This document shows positions 1-9,051 of a stretch of 64,000 nt of DNA, one piece after another; position 1 is the first letter of the stretch; each line of letters starts with the position of its first letter. Under the pieces are notes generated by a model. That model saw only the letters and a program-made list of their open reading frames with translations. It was not told the DNA's origin and made no database searches. A program made the translations under genes and the position numbers. Source of the DNA: CAIYRG01 sp964446945 (GTDB lineage Bacteria; Pseudomonadota; Alphaproteobacteria; Micropepsales; Micropepsaceae); assembly GCA_964446945.1 (NCBI GenBank), contig CAYUQO010000022.1, forward strand, positions 5,155 through 69,154, in the 5' to 3' direction.

Positions 1-785
1 CGGAAGGACGCGTCCGAGCGTCTGCGGTCATCGTCTTCGGACAGAGCGCGGGTGATCGTCAGCTTCCCGGCTCTGCGGCCACCCGGAGTGGCTTTGCGTG
101 CGGCGGGGGCTTTGGCGGGTGTCTTGCCACCCTTTTTCGTCGTGGCCTCTTCTTCATCTTCGGCCAGTTCACGGCCGCGTTTTACCGCCGGTGCCGGCTG
201 AGCCGGCTGCGCGGCCGTCGTAGCGCCGACGGGCGCTGCCGCCGCCGTCTCGGCTTCCTTTTCCTTCATCCGGCGCGCGGCTTCCTGTTCCGCACGGCGG
301 CGCGCTTCGTCCTCGGCGTGTTTGCGCGCTTCCTCTTCGGCCTTGCGTTTTTCGGCCGCGTCGCGCTCGCGCCGCATGCGCTCGTCTTCCTGCGCACGGC
401 GCGCGGCGTCCACTTCGGCGCGCTTACGAGCTTCTTCTTCCGCGAATTTTGCGTCGGTAAGCGCGCGCAGACGCGCTTCTTTCTCGTCCTCAGTCAGTTC
501 CCTGAGCACGACTCCGCCGCGGCCTGCTGCGGCACGACGCGGTTCCTCGCGAGCCTCGACGGTGGGATGCAACACCTCTTCGGCAGCGTGCTTGCCGCCC
601 TTTTCCGGCTCGCCTGTGATCTTGCCGGACGGAGCCACGCGTGTGCGCTTCTTCTCCACCACCACCGCCTTGCTGCGGCCGTGGCTGAAGCTCTGACGCA
701 CCGTCGATGTTTCGGTTCGCTTCAGCGACAGGGTTTTGCTGCCTGTCCCGCGCGACCGTGCGCCACTGTCATCCGTCTCGCTCAT
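1..785 (-). CDS. infB: translation initiation factor IF-2, N-terminal part (runs off the window)
   Basis: The reverse strand is open from an ATG at 785 to the window edge. It reads MSETDDSGARSRG, then a stretch with KTLSLKR, SHGRSKAVVVEKKR and long runs rich in Ala, Glu, Arg and Lys. This is the usual variable, charged N-terminal region of alphaproteobacterial IF-2; the GTPase core lies outside the window. IF-2 delivers initiator fMet-tRNA to the 30S subunit. The gene follows ylxR on the same strand with a 54-base gap, the classical nusA-infB operon position. Identification rests on the operon order and the composition of the N-terminal region, because no G-domain motif is visible here. Confidence 0.85.
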   Translation of the reverse strand, partial: MSETDDSGARSRGTGSKTLSLKRTETSTVRQSFSHGRSKAVVVEKKRTRVAPSGKITGEPEKGGKHAAEEVLHPTVEAREEPRRAAAGRGGVVLRELTEDEKEARLRALTDAKFAEEEARKRAEVDAARRAQEDERMRRERDAAEKRKAEEEARKHAEDEARRRAEQEAARRMKEKEAETAAAAPVGATTAAQPAQPAPAVKRGRELAEDEEEATTKKGGKTPAKAPAARKATPGGRRAGKLTITRALSEDDDRRRSDASF

Positions 786-839
786 GCAATCCTTTCACAC
801 ACTCCATAAATCGGTCGCCGGGCATTCCCGGCCGCGCGC

Positions 840-1490
840 TCACGCGCCTGAAAACCCTTTCCAAAGCCAAGGATCAAGCCGGCGGAAACCCTGCAGGCGC
901 GCTGCTTCGAATATCAGCCGTTCCGCGATTCGGCCCGGCTTTACGGCAGCATGTACCACATTCTCACGCCCCAGGGACAAGCTCAATTCCTCATTGGAAA
1001 ACGCGGTGATGACGAAGGGAACATAGCCCGCCGCCGTCGCTGCAGCCTGGAGTTTCCGTCGCCCATCCGCCGCGGCTTCCCGGGCCTCGATGATCACAGG
1101 CGGCGGTTCCGGACTCCGGATTTGCTTCTCCACCTGGTCGAAGCCGAGGATGAGGCCGCCCGAGCGTCGTGCCAGGCCCAGATAGGCCAGCATCCGCTGC
1201 ACAATGCCGAATTCGGTGCGTGTCACGACATCATCGGGAACGCGCACCGGCTGTTTGGCGGCCTTGGCGAACATGTTCCGCGTGGCCGCCCGCTGTATCG
1301 ACTCCGCATCTGCCGAAATCCAATAGCCGCGGCCGGGCAGTCGTCCATCAATATCCGGCACCAGGATTCCCTCAGGATCGATTACGAAACGCACGAGCCG
1401 CGCTTCGGGCAAGACTTCACCCGTTGCGATGCATCGCCTGTCGCGCGATCCGCCCATCAAATCTGAATCCTGGCGTCCGGTGCCCTGCAT
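840..1490 (-). CDS. ylxR: YlxR/RnpM-family RNA-binding protein (DUF448) with C-terminal L7Ae-like domain
   Basis: A 216-residue protein. The first ~90 residues carry the YlxR hallmarks: RRCIATGE near the start and GRGYWI after DIDGRLP. The rest, with LGLARRSGGLILGFDQV and later a VPFVI segment, resembles the L7Ae-type domain that is fused to YlxR in alphaproteobacteria. YlxR proteins bind RNA; in Firmicutes the homologue (RnpM) modulates RNase P. The function here is inferred. The ATG at 1490 overlaps the nusA stop (TGATG), so the pair is translationally coupled. A second Met at residue 12 is a possible alternative start. Confidence 0.88.
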   Translation of the reverse strand: MQGTGRQDSDLMGGSRDRRCIATGEVLPEARLVRFVIDPEGILVPDIDGRLPGRGYWISADAESIQRAATRNMFAKAAKQPVRVPDDVVTRTEFGIVQRMLAYLGLARRSGGLILGFDQVEKQIRSPEPPPVIIEAREAAADGRRKLQAAATAAGYVPFVITAFSNEELSLSLGRENVVHAAVKPGRIAERLIFEAARLQGFRRLDPWLWKGFSGA

Positions 1491-3091
1491 CAGCTATTCG
1501 CCGGCTCCGTTTCCGGCTCGGATTTCGGCAAGAGGTCTTCGGCCTTGATCCAACCCGCCTTTACGCGTGCCTCCATGATCAACGAATTGACGTCGTCCGC
1601 ACTGAGGTCGAACCCATCGAGTGCGCCCGGCACGCGGACGCGTTCGGTCCCCTTGTTCTCGACATAACCGAGCAGATCGTCGCTGGCGCAGCCGGCCAGA
1701 TCCTCGAGCGTCTTGATGCTGTTTTCGCCGAGTCTGACCAGCATCGCCGGCGTCAGCGAGCCGATTTCGGCGACCTCGTCTTCGACGCCGAGTTCGCGCC
1801 GCTGCGCTTCGAACTGCGCGTTTTTCTCGTCGATGTGAGTCAGCGCCCGCGTCTGCAGTTCCTGCGCGGTGTCTTCGTCGAAGCCTTCGATTGCCGCGAG
1901 TTCCTGCAGCGGCACATAGGCGACGTCTTCCACCGAGGCGAACCCTTCCGACGCCAGCAATTGTGCGATCGTCTCATCGACATCCAGCGTCTGCATGAAG
2001 AGCTGGGTGCGTTCGGCAAATTCTTTTTGCCGCCGCTCCGATTCTTCCTGCTCGGTCAGGATATCGATTTGCCAGCCGGTGAGCTGTGACGCGAGTCGCA
2101 CGTTCTGACCACGTCGCCCGATCGCCAGCGATAGCTGATCGTCGGGAACAACAACCTCGACCCTGCGGGTTTCTTCATCGAGCACAACCTTGCTGACTTC
2201 TGCGGGAGCCAGTGCGTTCACGATGAAGGTCGCGGGGTCTGCATTCCACGGGATGATGTCGATGCGCTCACCCTGCAGTTCCTGCACCACGGCCTGCACG
2301 CGGACACCGCGCATGCCCACGCAGGCGCCCACGGGATCGATCGAGGAGTCCTTGGAAATGACCGCGATTTTGGCCCGCGATCCGGGATCGCGCGCAACCG
2401 CCCGGATTTCGATGATGCCGTCATAGATTTCCGGCACTTCCTGCGCAAACAGCCGCGCCATGAATTGGGGATGCGTGCGCGAAAGGAAAATCTGCGGCCC
2501 GCGGGCTTCACGCCGGACATCATAGATATAGGCACGAATGCGATCGCCATTGCGGAAACTTTCACGCGGAATCATTTCATCGCGGCGCACCACGCCCTCG
2601 GCGCGGCCGAAATCCACCACCACCGAACCGAATTCAACGCGCTTCACCGTGCCGTGCACGATTTCGCCGATCCGGTCCTTGTATTCTTCATATTGCCGCT
2701 CGCGCTCGGCATCGCGAACCTTCTGAACGATGACCTGTTTGGCGGCCTGCGTGGCGATACGCGAGAATTCGATGGGCGGCAGTGTTTCTGCGATGATGTC
2801 GCCGACCTGGGCCGCCGGATTGCGCCGGCGGGCATCGTTGATCGAAATCTCGATTTTGTCATTCTCGACATCCTCCACGACATGCAGATAACGCGAAATG
2901 TGCGTTTCTCCCGTGCGTGAATCGATTTCGACCCGGATTTCATTCTCGGCGCCGTAGCGGGATTTTGCCGCGCGCTGCATGGCTTCTTCCATGGCGTGAA
3001 TGACGACCGACTTGTCGATCGATTTTTCGCGCGCAACGGCATCTGCAATTTGCAGCAATTCCAGCCTGTTGGCGGCGACTCCCATGGCCAT
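1490..3091 (-). CDS. nusA: transcription termination/antitermination protein NusA
   Basis: A 533-residue cytoplasmic protein that binds RNA polymerase and nascent RNA. The order is an N-terminal RNAP-binding domain (~1-125), an S1 domain (IVHGTVKRVEFGSVVVDFGRAEG, ~145-200), two KH domains with VGACVGMRG and LAIGRRGQNVRLAS, and two acidic helix-hairpin-helix repeats after ~360 as in proteobacterial NusA. An ATG exists at 3121, but the ATG at 3091 is preceded by AGGAGAG at normal spacing and starts 1 base after the rimP stop, so 3091 is preferred. It sits between rimP and ylxR in one operon. Confidence 0.97.
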   Translation of the reverse strand: MAMGVAANRLELLQIADAVAREKSIDKSVVIHAMEEAMQRAAKSRYGAENEIRVEIDSRTGETHISRYLHVVEDVENDKIEISINDARRRNPAAQVGDIIAETLPPIEFSRIATQAAKQVIVQKVRDAERERQYEEYKDRIGEIVHGTVKRVEFGSVVVDFGRAEGVVRRDEMIPRESFRNGDRIRAYIYDVRREARGPQIFLSRTHPQFMARLFAQEVPEIYDGIIEIRAVARDPGSRAKIAVISKDSSIDPVGACVGMRGVRVQAVVQELQGERIDIIPWNADPATFIVNALAPAEVSKVVLDEETRRVEVVVPDDQLSLAIGRRGQNVRLASQLTGWQIDILTEQEESERRQKEFAERTQLFMQTLDVDETIAQLLASEGFASVEDVAYVPLQELAAIEGFDEDTAQELQTRALTHIDEKNAQFEAQRRELGVEDEVAEIGSLTPAMLVRLGENSIKTLEDLAGCASDDLLGYVENKGTERVRVPGALDGFDLSADDVNSLIMEARVKAGWIKAEDLLPKSEPETEPANS

Positions 3092-3092
3092 G

Positions 3093-3689
3093 TCAATCTC
3101 TCCTGTAAGGCTCCGGATCATTCCGGACGGTTGGTTCGACGCGCCTTGCGTCTCTTGTTTTAAGACTTTCCTGGATCAGGCGATCGGTCAGGATCAGCTT
3201 GGCTTCAGCGATACCGGACAGCGGCAGCAACACGCGTTCAGACCCGTGCTCGCCCTGCGTTTCCACCACGACCTGGCCATTTTGCAAGCCGGCTATGGTG
3301 CCCTTGAAGCGCCGGCGCCCATCGATCGGCTGTTTCAACTCGATCCGCGCTTCGTGCCCGGCAAAACGTTCAAAGTCGCCGGTTGCGGTCAGCGGACGGT
3401 CGATACCCGGCGATGAGACCTCGAGCACATATTCGTCGGCTATCGGATCCGCAGCTTCGAGCACCTCGGACAACTTGCGCGAAAGCTGGGCGCAATCATC
3501 GACATCCATGCCGCCGTCGGGCCGTTCGGCCATCACCTGCAGAGTCTTCCGTTTGCCGCCCATCACGCGCACGCGCACGAGGCGATAACCGGCCGCTTGA
3601 ACGGCAGGCGAAAGAAGCGCATCGAGGAAATCGGGACTGCTCAGTGTAACTCCAAATTCTTTCCGGAGCGGCGATCTTACAATCGCCAC
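3093..3689 (-). CDS. rimP: ribosome maturation factor RimP
   Basis: A 198-residue protein of the RimP family, needed for 30S subunit maturation. Recognisable parts are YRLVRVRV near the start, the MDVDDCAQLSRKLSEVL segment and the strongly conserved LEVSSPGIDRPL, followed by an SH3-like C-terminal domain. It is the first gene of the rimP-nusA-ylxR-infB operon. The 5' end is uncertain: the longest reading frame starts with GTG at 3689, inside an 18-bp inverted repeat, while the conserved part begins about 20 residues later. The last ~25 residues (basic, with RRVEPTVR) are a short extension beyond the core. Confidence 0.95.
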   Translation of the reverse strand: MAIVRSPLRKEFGVTLSSPDFLDALLSPAVQAAGYRLVRVRVMGGKRKTLQVMAERPDGGMDVDDCAQLSRKLSEVLEAADPIADEYVLEVSSPGIDRPLTATGDFERFAGHEARIELKQPIDGRRRFKGTIAGLQNGQVVVETQGEHGSERVLLPLSGIAEAKLILTDRLIQESLKTRDARRVEPTVRNDPEPYRRD

Positions 3690-3705
3690 ACAACTACTGT
3701 TGTGT
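3688..3705. repeat. 18-bp inverted repeat at the rimP 5' end
   Basis: ACACAAC and GTTGTGT are separated by TACT, a perfect 7-bp inverted repeat. It lies at the proposed GTG start of rimP, in the divergent region before the CPBP protease gene. It could be an operator or a hairpin at the 5' end of the rimP message; neither is shown. Confidence 0.4.
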
Positions 3706-3850
3706 TGTCGGGAATGGGCGAAATTTACGCTTTTGCCACCAGGAATACAAGCCAGGAGCGGTTGGTGCGCTTCGCCGTTTCCGGCGTTTTAACCGAATTC
3801 CTGTCACAGTACCGTCAGACCTGCGGAGCACAGCCATCACCACCGAATCC

Positions 3851-4591
3851 GTGGAACTTCATCCCGCCAATTCCCAACCGCAGATCTGGGGATTCTGGAA
3901 AACCGTAGCCTGGGGCATTCCCCTTACCCTTGCCGCAGTACTGTTCCAGACTCTCGGTGCGCTGGGGTTTCTGGCAGTTTGGCGATCGCTGCACCCGCAG
4001 AACCCGATCAGACTCGCCGATGCCATATCAAACGGCGGACTCCTCGCGACGTCGCTGGCGCTCTCCGCCCCGCTGGTGATCTTGCTGCTGATCTGGATCG
4101 TGCGACTGTCAAAGGTGCCAATCCAGGAATATCTGGCGCTGAAATGGCCAAGCTGGCGCGAACTCGCCGTCGGGGCCGGTGGCCTCGCATTCGTTCTCGG
4201 CGTCACCAATCTGGCGGCCACCGCACTCGGAGAGCAAAGTCCGGCATTCATCGCCGACACATTCAACAGTGCGCGGGCAGCGGGTCTATTGCCTCTCTTG
4301 GTGTTCTCCTTCGTCTTCCTCGGCCCATTGCAGGAAGAGCTCGTGTTCCGCGGCTTCTTTTTCGCCGGGTTTGCGCCGTCGATCGGCGCCTGGCCTGCGA
4401 TTGCGCTCACATCCGCGGTCTGGGCCCTCAGTCACGGCCAATATGAGTGGTTCTTTATCGGCGAGATATTTGCCCTTGGCCTGTTGTTCGGTTGGCTAAG
4501 ATGGCGCAGCGGCTCGACCCTCCTCACTTTCGTTCTCCACGCATTTGTCAACGGAATGGCGGTCGTTGCTGCCGCGGCCGGAGCGGTCTGA
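3851..4591 (+). CDS. CPBP-family intramembrane metalloprotease (CAAX-type)
   Basis: A 246-residue polytopic inner-membrane protein with about six to eight hydrophobic segments. The Abi/CPBP motifs are present: EELVFRG (E162, E163, R167), a His in ALSHGQYEW (H195) and a third motif around LTFVLHAFVNG (H230). Family members include Rce1-type prenyl-protein proteases and bacteriocin self-immunity proteins; the substrate here cannot be read from sequence. The start is a GTG at 3851 and is the least certain part. It points away from rimP and is followed 67 bases later by an MBL-fold gene on the same strand. Confidence 0.85.
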   Translation: MELHPANSQPQIWGFWKTVAWGIPLTLAAVLFQTLGALGFLAVWRSLHPQNPIRLADAISNGGLLATSLALSAPLVILLLIWIVRLSKVPIQEYLALKWPSWRELAVGAGGLAFVLGVTNLAATALGEQSPAFIADTFNSARAAGLLPLLVFSFVFLGPLQEELVFRGFFFAGFAPSIGAWPAIALTSAVWALSHGQYEWFFIGEIFALGLLFGWLRWRSGSTLLTFVLHAFVNGMAVVAAAAGAV

Positions 4592-4658
4592 CCGGCACAG
4601 GATTTTCCGGACGTGGAATGAAGACTATGCTGGCGCGAAATCCGAGGGATGGAACGCG

Positions 4659-5627
4659 ATGGCACCAGATTTCCGGAAGGCGCTTCTGATCGGATTATTG
4701 CTGATTCCATCTGCCGCGATGGCGCAGGCGGCCGGAACCGATTTCAGCAAAATCGAAATCCAGACCGAAAAAATCGCGCCCAATCTGTATCTGCTCTCGG
4801 GATCAGCAGGTGGTGATCCCAACCATCAGGACGCCGCCGGTGGCCGCATCGGCGTGCTTGCCGGACCCGACGGCATATTGATGGTCGATTCTCAATACGC
4901 CCAGCTTGGCGACAAGGTGCTCGCCGCCGTGCGAAAAATCAGTCCGGCGCCGATCCGCATTCTCGTCAACTCGCACATCCATATCGATCATACCGGCGGC
5001 AATGCCAATCTCGCGAAAGCGGGCGCGGTGATCTATGCCCGCGAAGAATTGCGCGATGAGATGCTGCATCCGCCGCCGGGTGCAAACGGGGCTCCACCGC
5101 CGGCACGCGATCCTGCGGGACTTCCGGTTGTCACCTATGGAATGGGTGCCCCGGTGATCCTTCACATGGATGGAGAAACCATCGATCTCATTCCGGTGCG
5201 GGCAGCACATACCGGCGGGGATACCATCGTCCGGTTTGAAAATGCCAATGTGATCATGATCGGCGATTTCTACCGCAACTACGGTTATCCTTTCATCGAC
5301 ATCGCCAATGGCGGTTCGCTCAAAGGCATGCTCGAGGCTCTTGATCAAACTTTGCGGCTGGCGCGCCCCGATACCAAACTCGTGCCGGGTCATGGCACCA
5401 TCATTTCGCGTGATGCGCTTGTGCCCTATCGCGACATGATTCTGGCCGTCCAGAACCGCGTCCAGCAGATGATTGCGATGGGCATGACTCTCGACGACGT
5501 TCTCGCCGCGAAAGTGACCGCCGATTACGATTCAAAGGTCGAGGGCGGACTGCTTCCGGCCGGTTCGGGCACCAGCGCCGATCGCTTCGTGATCGAAGTG
5601 TACCAGGAGCTGAAGAAGCAAAGTTAG
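4659..5627 (+). CDS. secreted MBL-fold metallo-hydrolase
   Basis: A 322-residue protein with a signal peptide (hydrophobic stretch ending AAMAQA near residue 24), so probably periplasmic. The metal-binding HxHxDH motif is HIHIDH at 106-111, followed by AHTGGDT and GHG, the remaining ligand regions of the metallo-beta-lactamase fold. The reaction is unknown; family members include hydrolases acting on lactams, lactones, thioesters and phosphodiesters. The ATG at 4659 is chosen because it gives the signal peptide and has GAGGGA upstream; a longer frame from 4545 would overlap the preceding gene. A second, diverged secreted MBL protein lies at 37909. Confidence 0.85.
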   Translation: MAPDFRKALLIGLLLIPSAAMAQAAGTDFSKIEIQTEKIAPNLYLLSGSAGGDPNHQDAAGGRIGVLAGPDGILMVDSQYAQLGDKVLAAVRKISPAPIRILVNSHIHIDHTGGNANLAKAGAVIYAREELRDEMLHPPPGANGAPPPARDPAGLPVVTYGMGAPVILHMDGETIDLIPVRAAHTGGDTIVRFENANVIMIGDFYRNYGYPFIDIANGGSLKGMLEALDQTLRLARPDTKLVPGHGTIISRDALVPYRDMILAVQNRVQQMIAMGMTLDDVLAAKVTADYDSKVEGGLLPAGSGTSADRFVIEVYQELKKQS

Positions 5628-5687
5628 AGAACACTGCGGTCAAAATTTCACGGACACCCGGGAGAACACAGAAGTGCGGCTTCGGGG

Positions 5688-5734
5688 CCCCACGCGCGAA
5701 TCAGAATTTACCGCAGGTAATTTCCGCGCGTGGG
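5688..5734. terminator. hairpin between convergent genes, possible bidirectional terminator
   Basis: CCCACGCGCG at 5688-5697 pairs with CGCGCGTGGG at 5725-5734, giving a strong 10-bp stem around a loop of about 27 bases that can itself pair further. It lies between the converging MBL gene and trmB. There is no clear T-run beside the stem, so intrinsic termination is only suggested. Confidence 0.45.
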
Positions 5735-5793
5735 ATGCCGCCGGCGAATTGGCCAAAGTGGCTCCGCGTGAGATTTTTTGATCCCAAGTTGTT

Positions 5794-6504
5794 CTAAGCC
5801 GTGCGGCGACGGAACCGCAGATAGGTGCAAATTCGTCCGGCGCGTTTGGCTTTTGCCTCGTAACGCGTCTCCGGCCAATCATCCGGACGGTTGCGCCAAT
5901 CCTCCGGCGAATTCGCCATCCAGTGAAACGCGGGATGAGAAGCCAAGCGCTCCAGTGTCCACGCCAGATAACCACGATCATCAGTGGCAAAGCGAAGCTC
6001 TGCTCCGGGACGCATCACGTGCGCCAGGCTGTCGAGAAACTCGACGCAGATCAATCGCCGTTTGTGGTGGCGTGTCTTGGGCCAGGGGTCGGGAAACAGA
6101 ATGAACACGCAACCGAGGCTGGCGTCGGGCAATGCCGCGATGATGTCGCGCGCGTCGCTTTGGTAAAGACGGATGTTCGAAACATCGCCCCCGGCAATTT
6201 TCGCCAGCAATTTCGCAGTACCGGCGAGATAGGGTTCGACGCCGATGAACCCGATGCCGGGATTGCGCTGCGCCTGCGCGGCCAGATGCTCGCCGCCGCC
6301 AAATCCGATTTCAAGCCAGACGTCTCGCGGTGCGAGTGGCGCAAAACAGGATTTCGGATTACCGGCGCTTTGCGGCGTCAACAACAGGCGCGGGAGCAGA
6401 TGCTCCAGCAAGCCCGCCTGATGTGCGCTGAGCTTCGGCCCCTTGCGCCGGCCGTAATGTTTGTATCTGCGGACAGACTCAGAAGGCGCGTCTGAGTTCG
6501 TCAA
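5794..6504 (-). CDS. trmB: tRNA (guanine-N7-)-methyltransferase TrmB
   Basis: Transfers a methyl group from S-adenosylmethionine to N7 of G46 in tRNA. The protein has RRYKHYGRRKG near the N-terminus, the SAM-binding motif LEIGFGGGEHLA, and FPDPWPKTRHHKRR, all typical of TrmB. A TTG at 6504 gives MTNSDAPSESVRRYK and 236 residues, the usual family length. An ATG at 6585 in the same frame would give 263 residues but lies wholly inside metK. With the TTG start it still overlaps the metK 3' end by 26 bases. It sits directly downstream of the SAM-producing enzyme whose product it uses. Confidence 0.93.
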   Translation of the reverse strand: MTNSDAPSESVRRYKHYGRRKGPKLSAHQAGLLEHLLPRLLLTPQSAGNPKSCFAPLAPRDVWLEIGFGGGEHLAAQAQRNPGIGFIGVEPYLAGTAKLLAKIAGGDVSNIRLYQSDARDIIAALPDASLGCVFILFPDPWPKTRHHKRRLICVEFLDSLAHVMRPGAELRFATDDRGYLAWTLERLASHPAFHWMANSPEDWRNRPDDWPETRYEAKAKRAGRICTYLRFRRRTA

Positions 6505-7669
6505 CGAGATCGGTCTTCTCCCAGGTAAAGCCGCCGTTCGAATCGGGCAGCCGGCCGAAATGCCCATAGGCCGAAGTGCGCGCATAGATCGGCTTGTTCA
6601 ACGCCAGATGTTCGCGAATGCCGCGCGGCTTCAGGCTCATCAGTTCGGGCAGCAATTTCTCCAGCTTCACCGGATTCACCTGCCCGCTGTCGTGCAGGTC
6701 GACATACAGTGAAAGCGGATCCGAGACGCCGATGGCATACGCAATCTGGATGGTGCAGCGCTCTGCAATACCCGCCGCCACGACGTTCTTGGCGAGATAG
6801 CGTGCAGCATAGGCAGCCGACCGGTCAACCTTGGTAGGGTCTTTCCCCGAAAACGCGCCGCCGCCATGCGGCGCGGCGCCGCCATAGGTGTCGACAATGA
6901 TTTTGCGGCCGGTGAGACCGCAATCGCCATCCGGGCCCCCGACCACAAATGCGCCGGTGGGATTCACGTGCCAGACCGTGCGATCGCTGATCAGGCCGTC
7001 CGGCAGCGCGCGGCGGACGTAAGGTTCGACGATGTCGCGCACATGCTTCGACTCAAGATTGGGGTCGAGATGCTGGGTCGAAACCACGATTTGCGGCACC
7101 GCAATCGGCTTGCCATGGTCGTACAGCACCGTCACCTGCGATTTGGCGTCCGGTCCCAATTGCTTTTCACGTCCGGATTTGCGTGCTTCGGCCATCAATT
7201 TGAGGATGGCGTGGCTGTACTGAATGGGCGCGGGCATCAAAGTGTCGGTTTCGCGGCAGGCATAACCGAACATGATGCCCTGGTCGCCGGCGCCTTCGTC
7301 CTTGTTGTCCTTCGCATCAACTCCCTGTGCGATATTCGGCGACTGGGAGTGCAGGAGCACTTCGATCCTGGCGCGCTGCCAGTGAAAGCCATCCTGCTCG
7401 TAACCAATGTCACGAATAGCTTCGCGGGCCAGACCGATCAGGAGTTCACTATCGATCTCCTTTGGTCCGCGGGTTTCGCCCGCGATCACCACACGATTGG
7501 TGGTCGCCAGCGTCTCGCAGGCAACACGCAAATCCTTCGGATTCCAGCCATGCTGCGGGCCTACTCGGAAGAACGTGTCCACCACCTCATCGGAAATGCG
7601 GTCGCAGACCTTGTCCGGATGGCCTTCGCTGACGGATTCGCTGGTAAAAAGATAGCTTGGACGCTGCAT
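6479..7669 (-). CDS. metK: S-adenosylmethionine synthetase
   Basis: Makes SAM from methionine and ATP in the cytoplasm. The 396-residue protein carries SESVSEGHPDKVCDRISD at the N-terminus, GAGDQGIMFGYA, and the phosphate-binding GGGAFSGKDPTKVDRS; length and motifs are standard. The ATG at 7669 is preceded by GAGGGG at good spacing, whereas an in-frame ATG at 7747 lies inside the hslU 3' end. The gene is followed by trmB with overlap and preceded by hslU, with only 74 bases between. That leader holds strong inverted repeats that could control translation. Confidence 0.97.
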   Translation of the reverse strand: MQRPSYLFTSESVSEGHPDKVCDRISDEVVDTFFRVGPQHGWNPKDLRVACETLATTNRVVIAGETRGPKEIDSELLIGLAREAIRDIGYEQDGFHWQRARIEVLLHSQSPNIAQGVDAKDNKDEGAGDQGIMFGYACRETDTLMPAPIQYSHAILKLMAEARKSGREKQLGPDAKSQVTVLYDHGKPIAVPQIVVSTQHLDPNLESKHVRDIVEPYVRRALPDGLISDRTVWHVNPTGAFVVGGPDGDCGLTGRKIIVDTYGGAAPHGGGAFSGKDPTKVDRSAAYAARYLAKNVVAAGIAERCTIQIAYAIGVSDPLSLYVDLHDSGQVNPVKLEKLLPELMSLKPRGIREHLALNKPIYARTSAYGHFGRLPDSNGGFTWEKTDLVDELRRAF

Positions 7670-7743
7670 TTCCACCCCTCGTAACTCGCGCCACCTTCTT
7701 GCAGGGAAATTCCTGAGGGTCAACCATAACCAACGAGGGTATT
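7670..7743 (-). promoter_or_regulatory. structured metK leader that can pair with the ribosome binding site
   Basis: Read on the minus strand, CCCTCGT (7739-7733) begins a few bases after the hslU stop. It is perfectly complementary to ACGAGGG (7682-7676), which overlaps the metK Shine-Dalgarno GAGGGG. Between them are two smaller inverted repeats, GGTTATGGTTGACC and CAGGAATTTCCCTG. Folding the outer stem would hide the ribosome binding site. SAM-sensing riboswitches often precede metK, but I do not recognise the SAM-II or SAM/SAH consensus here, so ligand control is only a possibility. Confidence 0.4.
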
Positions 7744-9051
7744 TCACAGAATGAACCGCGACAGATCCTGGTCTTTGGCGAGGTCTTCGACACGGGCCCG
7801 GACATAGGCGCCGTCAATCGTGAGCGTCTCGTTCGGGCGGTCAGTCGCCGTGAAGCTGATCTCGTCCAGCACGCGTTCCATGATGGTCTGCAACCGGCGC
7901 GCGCCGATATTCTCAACGCGTGCATTCACGTCGGCGGCGATCTGCGCAATCGCATCGATGCCGTCGGGGGCGAACGTCAATGTCACGTTCTCCGTTGCCA
8001 TCAGCGCCACGTATTGTTTGATCAGGCTGGCCTCGGGCTCGGTCAGGATGCGCCGGAAGTCATCGCGGGTGAGCGCTTTCAACTCGACCCGGATCGGCAG
8101 GCGGCCTTGCAATTCCGGAAGCAGATCTGACGGCTTGGCGAGGTGGAATGCGCCCGATGCAATGAAAAGGATGTGATCGGTCCGCACCGGGCCATGTTTG
8201 GTTGCGACAGTCGTGCCTTCGAGCAATGGCAGCAGATCGCGCTGCACGCCTTCGCGCGAGACGTCGGCGCCGCCACGCATCTCCCCGCGGGCGCAGATCT
8301 TGTCGATCTCATCTATGAAAACGATGCCATTGTTCTGTACACTGTCGATCGCGTCCCGGATCAGCGAATCGTTGTCCAGCAGCTTATCGGCCTCTTCGGC
8401 GACCAGCAGGTCATGGGATGACGCGACCGTCATGCGGCGGGTTTTGGTGCGCCCGCCCAGCGCTTTGCCGAAAATGTCGCCGAGATTGACCATGCCGATC
8501 TGCGCCCCCGGCATGCCGGGAATTTCGAGCGCCGGCATGCCGCCGGAATCGCGCACCTCAATCTCGATCTCCTTGTCGTTGAGTTCGCCGGCGCGCAGTT
8601 TTTTGCGGAAGGCATCCTTTGTTGCGGCGCCGGCGCTCCCCACCAGCGCCGTCAGGACCCGTTCTTCCGCCTTGGCTTCGGCCTGGGCTTCGACATCACG
8701 GCGTTTCGCCGCGCGGACCAATCCGATTCCGACCTCAACCAGGTCACGGACGATCTGCTCGACATCACGGCCGACGTAGCCGACCTCGGTGAATTTTGTC
8801 GCTTCCACTTTCAGGAAAGGCGCCTGGGCCAGCTTCGCAAGCCGGCGGGAAATTTCGGTTTTCCCGACGCCGGTAGGCCCGATCATCAGGATGTTTTTGG
8901 GCAGGACTTCCTCGCGCATGGCCTCGGCAAGCTGTTGCCGGCGCCAGCGGTTCCGCAACGCGATTGCGACCGCCCGCTTGGCGTCGTGCTGCCCGATGAT
9001 GAAGCGATCCAGTTCGGAGACAATTTCGCGGGGGGTGAAAAATGCGCTCAT
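7744..9051 (-). CDS. hslU: HslU, ATPase subunit of the HslVU protease
   Basis: The AAA+ unfoldase that feeds substrates into the HslV peptidase. The 435-residue protein shows Walker A GPTGVGKTE at 58-66, the substrate pore-region motif GYVGRDVEQ, Walker B VFIDEID, sensor-type residues near IASGAFH, and the C-terminal end LSRFIL that docks into HslV. The ATG at 9051 overlaps the hslV stop as ATGA, so translation is probably coupled; an in-frame ATG at 9099 is inside hslV and less likely. It is followed by metK on the same strand. Confidence 0.97.
   Translation of the reverse strand: MSAFFTPREIVSELDRFIIGQHDAKRAVAIALRNRWRRQQLAEAMREEVLPKNILMIGPTGVGKTEISRRLAKLAQAPFLKVEATKFTEVGYVGRDVEQIVRDLVEVGIGLVRAAKRRDVEAQAEAKAEERVLTALVGSAGAATKDAFRKKLRAGELNDKEIEIEVRDSGGMPALEIPGMPGAQIGMVNLGDIFGKALGGRTKTRRMTVASSHDLLVAEEADKLLDNDSLIRDAIDSVQNNGIVFIDEIDKICARGEMRGGADVSREGVQRDLLPLLEGTTVATKHGPVRTDHILFIASGAFHLAKPSDLLPELQGRLPIRVELKALTRDDFRRILTEPEASLIKQYVALMATENVTLTFAPDGIDAIAQIAADVNARVENIGARRLQTIMERVLDEISFTATDRPNETLTIDGAYVRARVEDLAKDQDLSRFIL

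Noticed and set aside
7670..7743. Known SAM-II or SAM/SAH riboswitch before metK
   Set aside because: The inverted repeats are real, but I could not match the conserved cores of these classes, so only a generic structured leader is reported.
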